Assembly: GCF_009882985.1 (NCBI RefSeq)
Contig: NZ_WTUZ01000039.1
Location: forward strand, 1-64,000
Source: Paenibacillus silvestris
GTDB taxonomy: Bacteria > Bacillota > Bacilli > Paenibacillales > NBRC-103111
Length of the DNA: 64,000 bases
Direction: 5' to 3'
Part shown: one piece after another, positions 42,182 to 52,118 of the stretch
Layout of the letters: the number at the start of each line of letters is the position of its first letter
How positions within the stretch are numbered: the first letter of the stretch is position 1
The notes under the pieces: generated by a model
The model's input: the letters and a program-made list of their open reading frames with translations, nothing else
What the model was told of the DNA's origin: nothing
Database searches by the model: none
Position numbers and translations under genes: made by a program

Positions 42182-43789
42182 ATGAACAGAAAGAAGCAAG
42201 TCGTAGCGTCCGCACTCGCTGTAGCTATGATAATGACTGTACTGATCGGCTGTGTGAGCAACAAAGAGAGCGGGAGCGCTGTAAGCAATAGCGGAAGTTC
42301 GAAGGAAAGTTCGGTGAATAAGGAAGGGTATCCGATTGTGAGTAAAGCGTTGACCTTATCCATCATGGCTCCAGATATGGGAATACAGAATTGGAAGGAT
42401 ATGCCGGTCATGCAGGAGATGGAGAAGCTCACCGGTATTAAGATCGAATATCGGAATGTACCACGGGACAGCTTCGATACGAAGAAGAACCTCGTTTTCG
42501 CAAGTGGAGACTACCCTGACATTTTTTTCGCATCGAAGCTCACACCGGCTGAAGAGCAGAATTACGGGAGCCAGGGCATCTTGATTCCTTTAGAGAAGCT
42601 CATCGATGAATATGCGCCTAACATCAAGAAAGTGCTCGCCGAGAAACCGGATATTCGCAAGTCCATCACTGCGCCAGATGGACATATTTATTCTCTTCCA
42701 CGTATCGAGCCTTTCCAGCCATGGTACCGAAATCCGATGTGGTACAACGGCAAGATGCTGAAGGAACTTCATGTAACGAAGCTGCCGGAGACGACGGATG
42801 AGTTGTACAACCTACTTAAGCTTGTCAGAGACACAGACCTGAACAAGAACGGCAAGAAGGATGAAATTCCGCTGTCGTCTTCCTCAGGCATCAAATTAAG
42901 AGATATCCGTACTTGGATTCTTGGCGCATTCGGTGCTTATGAAGAAGAATTGTACGTGGACGATAACAATAAGGTTCACTACACACCAGCTGAAGATGCC
43001 TATAAAGGCTATGTGACTTACCTGAACAAGCTCTGGGCAGAGAACCTGTTGGATCACGAATCTTTCTCGCAGACGGACGACCAAAAGAAGGCTAAAATTA
43101 TGAACGATCAGGTTCTGCTGTTCTCCACCTGGCATGCCTACATGTCGCATGGAGGGAAGCCAAATACGGAGGACGTGATGTTCAGCCCGGTTCGAAGTGA
43201 CAAGGTAAGCGCTCCGGCCATATCGAGAAACAAAGGCTTCTCGACAGGGACTTTCGCGATCTCCAAATCCAATCCGTCTCCGGAAGCATCGATCCGTTGG
43301 GTCGACTATATGTACTCGAAGGAAGGCGAGATGCTGTTCAACAAGGGCCCTGAGGGTATTCTGTGGAAATTTACGGACAGCTCCAAAACTAACATCGAAT
43401 ATTTGCCTGTGCCAAATGGAGAAGACAGAGAAGCGTACCGCTCGAAAATCACACCTAACTTTGGTATCGCTTCTCCGATGGTTGTACCGGATGAACCTGT
43501 GAAGGATGAGTTCGCAAAATGGGTGGATAACGAGAACAAAACCAAACTACTCGATAGAGGGGCGCGCGTGCCGTTCCCGGCATTGTTTTTGACGGAAGCA
43601 GAGTCTCAAGAAGTGGCAGGATTTACTACCGATCTGACTTCGTATGTTACGCAGATGGAAGCGAAGTTTATTATTGGGCAGGAGTCACTGGACGGCTGGG
43701 ATAAGTATGTAGAAACCTTGAAGAAGATGGGTTCCGACCGATACCGAGAGATTTACCAGGGAGCATACGATCGTTGGAAGAAGAGCTAA
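42182..43789 (+). CDS. Orphan extracellular sugar-binding lipoprotein
   Basis: A 535-residue lipoprotein with lipobox LIGC and a Ser/Asn linker. It is an LplA/YtcQ-like binding protein: LTLSIMAPDMGIQNWKDM, ASGDYPDIFFASKL, DTDLNKNGKKDEIPLS. A strong GGAGAAGGAGG (42161-42171) supports ATG 42182. No permease follows it directly: a two-component system on the other strand comes next, and the permeases start at 46571. It may serve that transporter as a second binding protein or feed the sensor kinase. Confidence 0.88.
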   Translation: MNRKKQVVASALAVAMIMTVLIGCVSNKESGSAVSNSGSSKESSVNKEGYPIVSKALTLSIMAPDMGIQNWKDMPVMQEMEKLTGIKIEYRNVPRDSFDTKKNLVFASGDYPDIFFASKLTPAEEQNYGSQGILIPLEKLIDEYAPNIKKVLAEKPDIRKSITAPDGHIYSLPRIEPFQPWYRNPMWYNGKMLKELHVTKLPETTDELYNLLKLVRDTDLNKNGKKDEIPLSSSSGIKLRDIRTWILGAFGAYEEELYVDDNNKVHYTPAEDAYKGYVTYLNKLWAENLLDHESFSQTDDQKKAKIMNDQVLLFSTWHAYMSHGGKPNTEDVMFSPVRSDKVSAPAISRNKGFSTGTFAISKSNPSPEASIRWVDYMYSKEGEMLFNKGPEGILWKFTDSSKTNIEYLPVPNGEDREAYRSKITPNFGIASPMVVPDEPVKDEFAKWVDNENKTKLLDRGARVPFPALFLTEAESQEVAGFTTDLTSYVTQMEAKFIIGQESLDGWDKYVETLKKMGSDRYREIYQGAYDRWKKS

Positions 43790-43827
43790 AGTCTAATTAA
43801 ACGTTGGGATAGAAAACAGCATAAAGA

Positions 43828-43870
43828 GGGTGCATAGGTGAATCTGACCTTTGCACCCCTTTCTTATTTT
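43828..43870. terminator. Terminator between converging genes
   Basis: GGGTGCA (43828-43834) with TGCACCC (43852-43858), inner AGGT/ACCT, then CTTTCTTATTTT on the plus strand. It separates the binding-protein gene from the converging response regulator gene. Confidence 0.7.
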
Positions 43871-44601
43871 GTTTTTAATAGGCGAAATTCGTTTGGCGTA
43901 AGCCCCGTCGTGTTCTTGAAGACACGGAAGAAATATTTCTCGTCGGAGAACCCGACTTTTACGGCGACTTCGTATATTTTCAGCTGATGGTTACTGAGAA
44001 GCTTCTTGGATTCCTCCACACGAATCTTTTGGAGGTAATGAATGAAACTGACGCCGGTCATTTTTTTGAACAGGCTGCTGAAATAAGTTGAATTCATGAA
44101 CACGAGACTAGCTGCCTTGTTGAGGTCGATATCTTCAGCATAATGCTCTTCCAGATAGCGCGTGATGAAACCTACATCATGTCCGAATTGAGAGCCATCT
44201 GAAGCAGTCTTGTGATGCGTGCTCTCTTTCGTCAGCCCCTGAATAAATTTATGTAAGACCTGATATAATTTATCTTTCTTTACGGGTTTTAATAAATAAG
44301 CGCCAACGCCGTAGGCGATTGCTTCTTGAGCGTAGCTGAATTGGTCGAAGCCGCTTATAATAATGGTTCGCGAGGGGAGCTCCCACTCTCGGATTTGTTT
44401 TAATAGCTTGAGTCCGTCAAGAAAAGGCATCATAATATCTGTAATAATGAGATCTGGAACCATCTGCCGGATTTTTTCAAGTGCTTCTAGTCCATTAGAT
44501 GCTTCTTCAATCGTAGTAATAGGCAAATCCATTTTGGATACTATTTTAACGATGCCCCGTCTAATAATGTCATCGTCCTCAATGATTAACATACTGAACA
44601 A
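43864..44601 (-). CDS. Response regulator with AraC-type output (YesN-like)
   Basis: 245 residues: receiver domain with the acidic pocket IIEDDDIIRRG and phosphate-accepting Asp55 in LIITDIMMPF, then an AraC helix-turn-helix pair (IDLNKAASLVFMNSTYFSSL, then KIYEVAVKVGFSDEKYFFRV). Many YesN proteins are longer; this one lacks a linker domain. TTG 44601 lies about 6 bases after AGGAGGAG; ATG 44592 is the alternative. It overlaps the kinase gene by 23 bases. Likely target: the transporter operon at 46571. Confidence 0.88.
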   Translation of the reverse strand: MFSMLIIEDDDIIRRGIVKIVSKMDLPITTIEEASNGLEALEKIRQMVPDLIITDIMMPFLDGLKLLKQIREWELPSRTIIISGFDQFSYAQEAIAYGVGAYLLKPVKKDKLYQVLHKFIQGLTKESTHHKTASDGSQFGHDVGFITRYLEEHYAEDIDLNKAASLVFMNSTYFSSLFKKMTGVSFIHYLQKIRVEESKKLLSNHQLKIYEVAVKVGFSDEKYFFRVFKNTTGLTPNEFRLLKTK

Positions 44602-46339
44602 GTGGAACTCCTCCTATAATATCGGGAAAACGGATGGAAACGACCGTCCCTGATAATCCGCTTTCGATTTCAAGCCCGTAATGCTTGCCGTAGTTGAACC
44701 GAATCCTCTGCAGAATATTCAAAAGCCCAACGCCGCCGCCCTCCGATGGCCTTAGCGTCCCGACTTCGTCTACGTCCTCTTTAAGTATTCGTTGAACGAA
44801 CGCAAGCCGCTCCTTGTCCATCCCTGTCCCGTTATCGGCAATCCGGCACAAATAAACGCCTTCATATTCCTTAATGGATATAGAAATGATGAGATTTCCT
44901 TTCCGATTGTGAAATCCGTGTTTAATCGCATTTTCAACAATGGGTTGGAAGATGAACGAAGGGATAGGAAGGCGGTTGATGCGATCCGAAAAATCAGTCT
45001 GTAATTGTATACGGCCATTATGCATTAAATTCTGGACTTTTAGATAGTCATTCAAATGCTCCAATTCTTTCCAGACAAAAGTCTGTTTCTTCTGGCTATG
45101 TGTAATACTGTATCTCATAATGCTTCCGAGTGCGGTTATAGCTTCCGAAAGCTCTTCTTGATCGTTGAATTCGGCCATCATGCGCATCGTTTCCAAGGCG
45201 TTAAAGAGGAAGTGCGGGTTGATTTGCGCCTGAAGGGCATAAAGCTCCGCTTCACGTTGCGCAATTTCAGTTTTGTATACACGTTCGATTAACTCGTTGA
45301 TTTTGTAAGCCATGACATTGATATTGTGGCCGACGATGTCAATCTCATCTTCTCCGTGAACGGGGATCTGAATATCAAAGTCACCCTTTTGAATCCTGCG
45401 AATGCCGGCAAGGATTTGTTTGATTTTTCGCATTAAGAAAACAGCCATTAGATAGGCGGAAATTGCTAGAATCGTGACGGAAACCACAAGGATAACGAGA
45501 AAAACATTGCGGGATTTGGTCCAATGCGTCATCATCACGCTGTTTGGTGTCATGCTGACGAGAACGGCGCCTGGCAATCGAATAGGCTCGGTCAGGACAG
45601 AGTAGTCGGTATCGTCAATTAGGGTGTCTTGATCAGGCAGCTGCGGCAGCGCAGTCTCCGTATCACTGTAAAGTAGTTTCCCCTTATCATCCAGAACCAC
45701 CATAACGCCTGAATTCAAAGTTTCCTTGACCTGCAAGCTTTCAAATAAATACGATCCGCGGACCATGAGTTCCAAGTAGGCTCCGCTATTGCTATAATTG
45801 CTGCTGCTTAGCGCATAGTAAAGATAATACTGCCCGGAGGCATCATGCCGCCAATAAGCTTTTCCTTGCTGCGTGCCGGACTTCATATCCAAATACCAAC
45901 TCTGCTTTGCGTAAGAAGAGGAGTGATTGAAAAAATCGCTTTCCGGCACTTCGTCATCTTCGACAAGTATTCGAAACTTCCCAATCGTATAGGTAGTCGC
46001 TTCAATCCAGGAAGCCATCGGCTTAACGCTTTGATTCATGATGTTGATCCAAGTGACCGTATCATAGTAGGGTTGGCTGAGCACGTCGTTCAGTGTTGTG
46101 TTGACTGAAACCATATAGCCTATTTTTTCAGCTTCGTCGATCTTATTGTTAATATCCGTTTCAGCGTACAACAGCTGTTGATTGTTCGCGTGATTTCGTT
46201 CTTTCACCAAGTCCTGAATCAGGTTCTGATAGATCCATATACTGCTTCCTACAGTAGGAATAAGAATGAGTAATAGATAAGTCAGGAATATTTTGGATTT
46301 AAAGCTCATCTTGTGTAGCAGGTTGTTTTTGGTGGTCAT
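44579..46339 (-). CDS. Sensor histidine kinase, YesM type
   Basis: 586 residues. Membrane segments at about 12-34 and 275-300 flank an outside sensor region. A HAMP domain follows, then the His_kinase box with the phosphorylated His in QINPHFLFNALETMRMM, and the ATP-binding domain with VENAIKHGFHNRKG and DNGTGMDKERLAF. YesM-type kinases answer to sugars or binding proteins outside. GAGGAG before ATG 46339 is clear. The gene diverges from the permease operon, with its response regulator behind. Confidence 0.9.
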   Translation of the reverse strand: MTTKNNLLHKMSFKSKIFLTYLLLILIPTVGSSIWIYQNLIQDLVKERNHANNQQLLYAETDINNKIDEAEKIGYMVSVNTTLNDVLSQPYYDTVTWINIMNQSVKPMASWIEATTYTIGKFRILVEDDEVPESDFFNHSSSYAKQSWYLDMKSGTQQGKAYWRHDASGQYYLYYALSSSNYSNSGAYLELMVRGSYLFESLQVKETLNSGVMVVLDDKGKLLYSDTETALPQLPDQDTLIDDTDYSVLTEPIRLPGAVLVSMTPNSVMMTHWTKSRNVFLVILVVSVTILAISAYLMAVFLMRKIKQILAGIRRIQKGDFDIQIPVHGEDEIDIVGHNINVMAYKINELIERVYKTEIAQREAELYALQAQINPHFLFNALETMRMMAEFNDQEELSEAITALGSIMRYSITHSQKKQTFVWKELEHLNDYLKVQNLMHNGRIQLQTDFSDRINRLPIPSFIFQPIVENAIKHGFHNRKGNLIISISIKEYEGVYLCRIADNGTGMDKERLAFVQRILKEDVDEVGTLRPSEGGGVGLLNILQRIRFNYGKHYGLEIESGLSGTVVSIRFPDIIGGVPLVQYVNH

Positions 46340-46570
46340 CCTATTCTGCTCCTCTAAATCAGGTTCTATCGATAGTCAATTGCAAAGCTTGCCTTCTACA
46401 TTATATATCAGCGCGACGGGCAGAAACCTTAACAAGGACAAGGGTATAAAAATCGTACACTAAAAACTAAAGATTCGATACTGAAATTGAATATGTAGGT
46501 TGGTACTATTAAACCATGTTACAAGTCTAGTTCGCCTGATCCATATACACAACACGATGGAGTGATAAGA

Positions 46571-47530
46571 ATGACTAAACCTTTGCTGTCGACTGCCGAA
46601 AAGCCAACCTTTCCTATAAGCTTGCGTGATCGGCTCTCCAAGCCGCAGTTGGTTTTACAACTAATGGTGTTACCGGCTGTTCTCGCCATGCTAATTTTTA
46701 ATTTTCTACCCATGTTAGGTATGTTCATTTCCTTTAAAGAAACAGACCTGACGAATGGGATATTCGGTGGACAATGGGTCGGCTTTGAGCATTTCCAAGA
46801 AATTTTTGAGGATGACCGTTTCTGGTTGGCGATGAAAAATACAGTCGGGATGAGCATCGTAAAGCTCGTCTTTACATTTATTGCTCCCATCCTATTCGCT
46901 CTCGTTATGAATGAGATTCGGTCAAGCTCTTATAAAAAACTGGTCCAGACGATCAGTACCTTGCCCCATTTTCTATCTTACGTGATTGTGGCTACGCTTT
47001 GTCTTATTTTCCTGGATCCGCAAGGCATGGTGAATCACGTATTGATGTCGCTGCATGTAACGAAGGAGCCTATCGGATTTATGGCGGATGCCAAATGGTT
47101 CTGGGGACTTGGTTCTATGTTGGACTTATGGAAAGAAACGGGATGGGGAGCGATTGTTTTCTTGGCGGCGATCACAGGCGTCAACTCGGAGATCTACGAA
47201 GCGGCCAAAATAGATGGCGCAGGGAGACTTCGCTGTATTTGGCATATCAACCTGCCCGCCATTCGGAGCACGATCATGGTCATGTTGATTTTGAACATTG
47301 GCAATCTGTTCTACGGGGGATCCAATTTCGATCAAAGCTACCTGCTAGGCAACATGTTTAATTATGATCGATCCTACACACTGGGCTACTACACACTTGA
47401 CAATGGACTTATTCAAATGCGGTATTCCTTCGCTGCTGCCGCTGATCTTATTATTTCTACGCTATCGTTAACCTTGCTGCTTGTAACGAATTGGACAGCC
47501 AAAAAAATAAATGGCAGCAACATCTTCTAG
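46571..47530 (+). CDS. CUT1 sugar ABC permease, LplB type
   Basis: 319 residues from ATG 46571, 8 bases after GGAG; GTG 46562 is part of that site. Six membrane segments, EAA loop YEAAKIDGAGRLRCIWHINL and the LplB-like NLFYGGSNFDQSYLLGN. First gene of an operon that diverges from the YesM kinase gene. The next start lies 10 bases behind its stop. Confidence 0.9.
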   Translation: MTKPLLSTAEKPTFPISLRDRLSKPQLVLQLMVLPAVLAMLIFNFLPMLGMFISFKETDLTNGIFGGQWVGFEHFQEIFEDDRFWLAMKNTVGMSIVKLVFTFIAPILFALVMNEIRSSSYKKLVQTISTLPHFLSYVIVATLCLIFLDPQGMVNHVLMSLHVTKEPIGFMADAKWFWGLGSMLDLWKETGWGAIVFLAAITGVNSEIYEAAKIDGAGRLRCIWHINLPAIRSTIMVMLILNIGNLFYGGSNFDQSYLLGNMFNYDRSYTLGYYTLDNGLIQMRYSFAAAADLIISTLSLTLLLVTNWTAKKINGSNIF

Positions 47531-47540
47531 GAGGCATCTC

Positions 47541-48428
47541 ATGAGAACTTCATTTCGAAAAAGCAGGGAAGATTTCTTCGTGGATACCCTTGTATGGGCG
47601 TTATCGCTCATTGTACTTGCGGCTACTTTTTATCCACTCTATTTCGTGCTTATTCAATCCTTGAACGATGGAGCAGACGCTGCAAAAGCACCGATTTATT
47701 GGATGCCGCGCGAGTTTTCGCTCCAAAATTATCAGTTGGTATTTAAACAGGAATTACTTTTAATCGGGTTGAAAAACACACTAATCCGAACCGTGGTTGG
47801 AACGGCTGTAACGATATTTGTTACTTCAATGGCTGCTTATTCGCTCCAGAGACCACACCTCAAGCTGCGTAAGGTTTATGTGTCGATGGGGGCTATCTCC
47901 ATGTATTTTTCCGGTGGTCTTATTCCGCTTTACTTGGTACTGAATAGCCTGCATCTGTTAGATACTTTCTGGGTATACATTGTTCCTTACATGTTCGGAT
48001 TTTTCAATTGTCTGCTATTCATGTCGTTTTTTCGGAATATACCAGAGGCGCTTGTCGAATCCGCACTTATGGATGGGGCCAGTGAGTTCCGTATTTATTG
48101 GAATATCATTATCCCGCTGTCAACGCCTGTATTTGCTACCGTATCGTTGTTCGTAGCCGTCTTTCATTGGAATGATTATTTCATTTCATCTTTCTTTATT
48201 ACCCAAGAAAGTCTGCAGACACTGCCTGTTATATTAATGCGGTTATTGTCGCTATCGGAAGCTCAGCAAGAGATACAAAGATATATTGGCAATAACGGGT
48301 CAAGTGTGACACTTGAGTCGATGCGATATGCGACATTAATTATTTCAATTGCACCGATTACGATTCTATATCCGTTTCTACAGCGGTTTTTCGTACAAGG
48401 GATGTTGGTAGGGGCAATTAAAGCCTGA
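47541..48428 (+). CDS. CUT1 sugar ABC permease, YtcP type
   Basis: 295 residues from ATG 47541, with AGGAGG 6 bases before it. An in-frame ATG at 47511 inside the upstream gene has no ribosome site. Six membrane segments are predicted. The EAA loop reads VESALMDGASEFRIYWNIII, a little off the usual EEAA (Ser for the second Ala), and the chain ends GMLVGAIKA. It pairs with the upstream permease. Confidence 0.88.
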   Translation: MRTSFRKSREDFFVDTLVWALSLIVLAATFYPLYFVLIQSLNDGADAAKAPIYWMPREFSLQNYQLVFKQELLLIGLKNTLIRTVVGTAVTIFVTSMAAYSLQRPHLKLRKVYVSMGAISMYFSGGLIPLYLVLNSLHLLDTFWVYIVPYMFGFFNCLLFMSFFRNIPEALVESALMDGASEFRIYWNIIIPLSTPVFATVSLFVAVFHWNDYFISSFFITQESLQTLPVILMRLLSLSEAQQEIQRYIGNNGSSVTLESMRYATLIISIAPITILYPFLQRFFVQGMLVGAIKA

Positions 48429-48524
48429 TGAATGTAGGATTGAAAGGGGTGGTCCACGCATCCAAATCCAGATTAGCTAATGAAATAACAGTCGATTTTT
48501 AATTTCAGGGAGGTTGCAAGTCAG

Positions 48525-50177
48525 ATGAAAAAAATAAAAAGCGGTACTATTCTGTTTGTATCTTGTGCAATGTGTGTCTCCATATTCAGTGCATGCTCCA
48601 ACACGAAAGAAAAAACGAGTAACGAAGCAGCATCAACAACGGCGCCAACTGCGGCAGCATCTGCAGATGGGAAGAAAAGTTGGGAAGTAGATACATCCCC
48701 CATTACGTTGGATGCGTATTTGAACTTTTCCTGGTTCGGTAACAACTGGACGGATTCGGCGGCTCAACAGATTACGAAGGAAACAGGCGTAACCATCAAA
48801 ATATCAAAACCGGTTACCGATGATGATCAGAAGCTGAATCTGATGATTAATAGCGGGAAGCTGCCCGATATTGTTATGGCGGATAAGAACAGCCCGGCCT
48901 GGAGCATCATGGAGCAAAAAGGCCTTCTATATTCTCTAGATGAATTAGCTGCCCAATATGCACCAGAGCTGTTGAAGGATGCTCCCAAGGAAGCATTCAC
49001 TAACTATAAGGGAGAAGACTCTCACACCTACAAGTACGTTGATTTTATCGAAGGTGAAAAGTATCAGCAGGAAGCTAAAAAATACAATGCGCTCGTTGGT
49101 ACGAACCAGCCAGAATGGTCCATTCGTCAGGACTACCTAGATGAAATTGGAAATCCGGATATTAGCACACTGGATGCTTACGTCGCTGCTTTAGAGAAAA
49201 TAAAAGCCAAACACCCCGACAAAATGGGCTTCTATGCAAATGTAGGAGACCTGACTAACGATCGAGATTATCAAATGGGGACAAATAGCATGCTCCCAAA
49301 TTTCCGTTATAACGTTGATGGAAATAAAATCAAATCCGGTCTGCGCAGTGATAATTTCAAACAAATCTTAGGCTTCATGAACCAACTTAGTGTTAAGAAC
49401 TTACTAACCAAAGATACATTTATCGATACAAAAGACATTTTCACCCAGAAAATTAATAGTGGCAAAACGATTTCTTACGCTTGGGCGATCGGTGAAGGAA
49501 CAAAGTCACCGGCTGACAATCCAAAGACAAGCTATAAAGTCATGGCACCATTCCAGGCCTATTCTCAAGTCAGAACTGGCGGCGGCTGGAACGCCTTTGC
49601 CATACCGAAATCGAATAAACATCCAGAGCGCACAATACGCTTCCTGGCTTATATGGCCTCACAACAAGGGCACATTACGGCCAAGTGGGGAGTCAAAGGA
49701 GACAAATATAGCGGTGATATCGTAACGGGTCCTCATTATAATGTGGTGGATGGCAAACCGCTCTATCTGAAGGAATACTGGGATGTGAAACAAAAAGACT
49801 GGTCGGGAGTTTCCGCCAAAAACGGTCTAGGGGAATATTGGTTTGCGACGAATACGGCTTGGTGGCTTTATCCGGAATGGAATAACACCGACCCAAGTTT
49901 CATTCAATATAACAAAATGTTCGCAGATAAAGTGAAATACATGCCGGAATTGGAAAATCTGGATCCGATGCCAAACAGTAAAGAAGGAATTATTTTAAAA
50001 AGAGTAACGGATTTGTACGCGCAGTATGGCGTCAAAATGATTTTTGCCAGCTCCAAAGAAGAGAGCCAGAGCATTTATCAAGAATTTATTGAAAAAGCAG
50101 ATTCCGTTGGACTACCGCAAGTCGAGGCATACTGGACAGATCAGTATCAGAAGAATTTGAAACGGATGGGGAAATAA
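48525..50177 (+). CDS. Extracellular sugar-binding lipoprotein
   Basis: 550 residues with a signal peptide and lipobox FSAC, an Ala/Thr linker, and an LplA/YtcQ-like body: ITLDAYLNFSWFGNNWTDSA, MINSGKLPDIVMADKNSP, RQDYLDEIGNPDISTLDAYV. GGGAGG (48508-48513) supports the start. It belongs to the two permeases just upstream and is followed by two glycosidase genes, so an oligosaccharide or glycan fragment is the likely load. Confidence 0.9.
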   Translation: MKKIKSGTILFVSCAMCVSIFSACSNTKEKTSNEAASTTAPTAAASADGKKSWEVDTSPITLDAYLNFSWFGNNWTDSAAQQITKETGVTIKISKPVTDDDQKLNLMINSGKLPDIVMADKNSPAWSIMEQKGLLYSLDELAAQYAPELLKDAPKEAFTNYKGEDSHTYKYVDFIEGEKYQQEAKKYNALVGTNQPEWSIRQDYLDEIGNPDISTLDAYVAALEKIKAKHPDKMGFYANVGDLTNDRDYQMGTNSMLPNFRYNVDGNKIKSGLRSDNFKQILGFMNQLSVKNLLTKDTFIDTKDIFTQKINSGKTISYAWAIGEGTKSPADNPKTSYKVMAPFQAYSQVRTGGGWNAFAIPKSNKHPERTIRFLAYMASQQGHITAKWGVKGDKYSGDIVTGPHYNVVDGKPLYLKEYWDVKQKDWSGVSAKNGLGEYWFATNTAWWLYPEWNNTDPSFIQYNKMFADKVKYMPELENLDPMPNSKEGIILKRVTDLYAQYGVKMIFASSKEESQSIYQEFIEKADSVGLPQVEAYWTDQYQKNLKRMGK

Positions 50178-50216
50178 ATTTCCATTTGGAAATCGTTTAA
50201 AGGAAGGTGTCACAAA

Positions 50217-52118
50217 GTGGTAAGCATGACATTAGAAAGTAATACAATCAAGCGAATTAGCGCAAGCAGCGAGAAGATGAACAACAGATCTTGGAAGCTT
50301 ACGGTTCAAGATGAAGGACCCATCGAATTAGAGATGGTGAAAGGGCCCTCATTCGTACTAGATCACAATAAGGAATGGTACGTCCTGCCGATGAATGCCG
50401 AACATAAATCAGTTGCGGGCAGAGATTATGCCTGGGTACTTCCAGCAGATCCAGATTCCTCTGAAGGTTCATGGCTGATCAAAGCAGATGGGGAAATCGA
50501 AATCCTGTTGACGCCTGATCAGGAGAGCCTTATCGTTCGAGTGCAAGCGGCATCGTGCGAACTGATTGCTTACGAAAGCCGGCCTCAAGCCGATACCTTT
50601 GGCAACAGGTTTCAGTTGGAGTTCGAACATGGAGAGAAGCTGGCACATGCTCTTGCTTCTCTCTATTGGGGAACCATGCTGCCATCGGTTATCGAACGAA
50701 CGCGAGCTTCGAACTATCCGATATCGGAAGGATATGTTCTCAGTACCCTGCAATCGACCTACAGCGGGACCTATCCCGACGTGGATCATGAGTTTCAGAT
50801 CAAAGGGCGCATGAGCTGGGGCAACGAGCTGGATTACGACGTCGTCCGCCGGATGATCGAGCTGCAAATCAAGCTGATGAAAGAAGATCCCGAAGGACTA
50901 TGGCGCGATCCATGCGCGATTCAGCCAAATGGGGACAGGGAATATCACGTTCGCCGCAGCAGTCTCGACGGCTCGACCAACGCGATTATGTTCCTGATTA
51001 CGGGCAACGTAGAAGTGTTGGAGTCAGCTTGGCTCTATGCCGCGGCTACGAAAGATTGGGACTGGCTTCGACTCCACATCGAGGCGCTGGAAGGTGCCGC
51101 TTCGTGTATCGAAGATCAGATGGACCGGTATGGCAGACTATGGTCCGACGTTTATTACGAAGATCAGGTCATCAAGGATGGCCGGGAGACGTTTGCTACG
51201 GCACTAGCCGCTCGTTCCTTTAACCTGCTGGCAGAGCTCGAGCATCGCTTGGGAAGAGGGGAGAAGGAAGCGCACTATAAGGAAGTTGCCGCTCTTCTTG
51301 GAAGCAGCCTGGCGAAACCCCTGCCAATGGGCTATTGGGACGAGACGAATCATCGTTTCGTAGATTGGGTGGATCGCAGTGGCGTGGCGCATGATCATAT
51401 TCATTTGCTTGCTAATATCCTGCCCGTTCTATTCGGATACACGTCAAAGGAACAAGAAGAAAGCGTTACCGCGCTTGTGGACGAGCATATTGATCAATTC
51501 CAACGCTTTCCTACTTTTCTTGCGGCTCATATTGATCAGTATACGGATGCCGAGATCGGTGACGGAGGACCGTACGATTTATGCGCGGCGGGTCGATATT
51601 GGTGCTGGGATGCAGCATACTGGACGTGGAAGAAAAACGGCAAGGTGTTGCTGGGGCAATTGATGCGCGTGGCGGAGCAAGCGGCCAAAGAAGGCTATAT
51701 CATGGGCGAGCGTTACGACATGAATTATGTTTATTATATAGATGATAAAGATTGGCATGGCGCAGCGCATTATTACGAATACCCGTGCGTGTATTCATGG
51801 GTTCTGGTTCATGAGTATCTGGGCGTTCGCCAGACGTTCGAGGCAGATCTGCAAATTTCTCCTCGATTAATGAATACCGGTAAGGTTGTTCTTGAGCAGA
51901 ATGGATTCCAGCTGAGCTACGAATACGAAGCGGATGCCTTCCGTTTGACGAATCTGGGAACGGTGACCCGAACTTTTGAGGTTGACCTGTCTGCCATTTA
52001 TCCCCAATATTCGCAGTGGAAGTTTACGAGCGAAGGTGTTGAAAGCGTGCTTGAAGCTGGAACCGTCGTATCCTTGGACAAGGGAATGACAGGCACCTGG
52101 ATACCTGTTGTCGGGTGA
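50217..52118 (+). CDS. Six-hairpin (alpha/alpha toroid) glycosidase-like protein
   Basis: 633 residues without a signal peptide, so cytosolic. A beta-rich first part (to about 200) is followed by an alpha/alpha-toroid part: YHVRRSSLDGSTNAIMFLIT, LWSDVYYEDQVIKDGRETFA, WGAAHYYEY-like HGAAHYYEYPCVYSW and DLCAAGRYWCWDAAYW. This build is that of six-hairpin glycosidases (e.g. GH63, GH78, GH95, GH127 relatives), but no named family is clear. Acid candidates are Asp and Glu in those blocks. GTG 50217 follows AAGGAAGGTG at 8 bases; ATG 50226 is possible. It overlaps the GH31 gene, which suggests joint action. Confidence 0.65.
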   Translation: MVSMTLESNTIKRISASSEKMNNRSWKLTVQDEGPIELEMVKGPSFVLDHNKEWYVLPMNAEHKSVAGRDYAWVLPADPDSSEGSWLIKADGEIEILLTPDQESLIVRVQAASCELIAYESRPQADTFGNRFQLEFEHGEKLAHALASLYWGTMLPSVIERTRASNYPISEGYVLSTLQSTYSGTYPDVDHEFQIKGRMSWGNELDYDVVRRMIELQIKLMKEDPEGLWRDPCAIQPNGDREYHVRRSSLDGSTNAIMFLITGNVEVLESAWLYAAATKDWDWLRLHIEALEGAASCIEDQMDRYGRLWSDVYYEDQVIKDGRETFATALAARSFNLLAELEHRLGRGEKEAHYKEVAALLGSSLAKPLPMGYWDETNHRFVDWVDRSGVAHDHIHLLANILPVLFGYTSKEQEESVTALVDEHIDQFQRFPTFLAAHIDQYTDAEIGDGGPYDLCAAGRYWCWDAAYWTWKKNGKVLLGQLMRVAEQAAKEGYIMGERYDMNYVYYIDDKDWHGAAHYYEYPCVYSWVLVHEYLGVRQTFEADLQISPRLMNTGKVVLEQNGFQLSYEYEADAFRLTNLGTVTRTFEVDLSAIYPQYSQWKFTSEGVESVLEAGTVVSLDKGMTGTWIPVVG

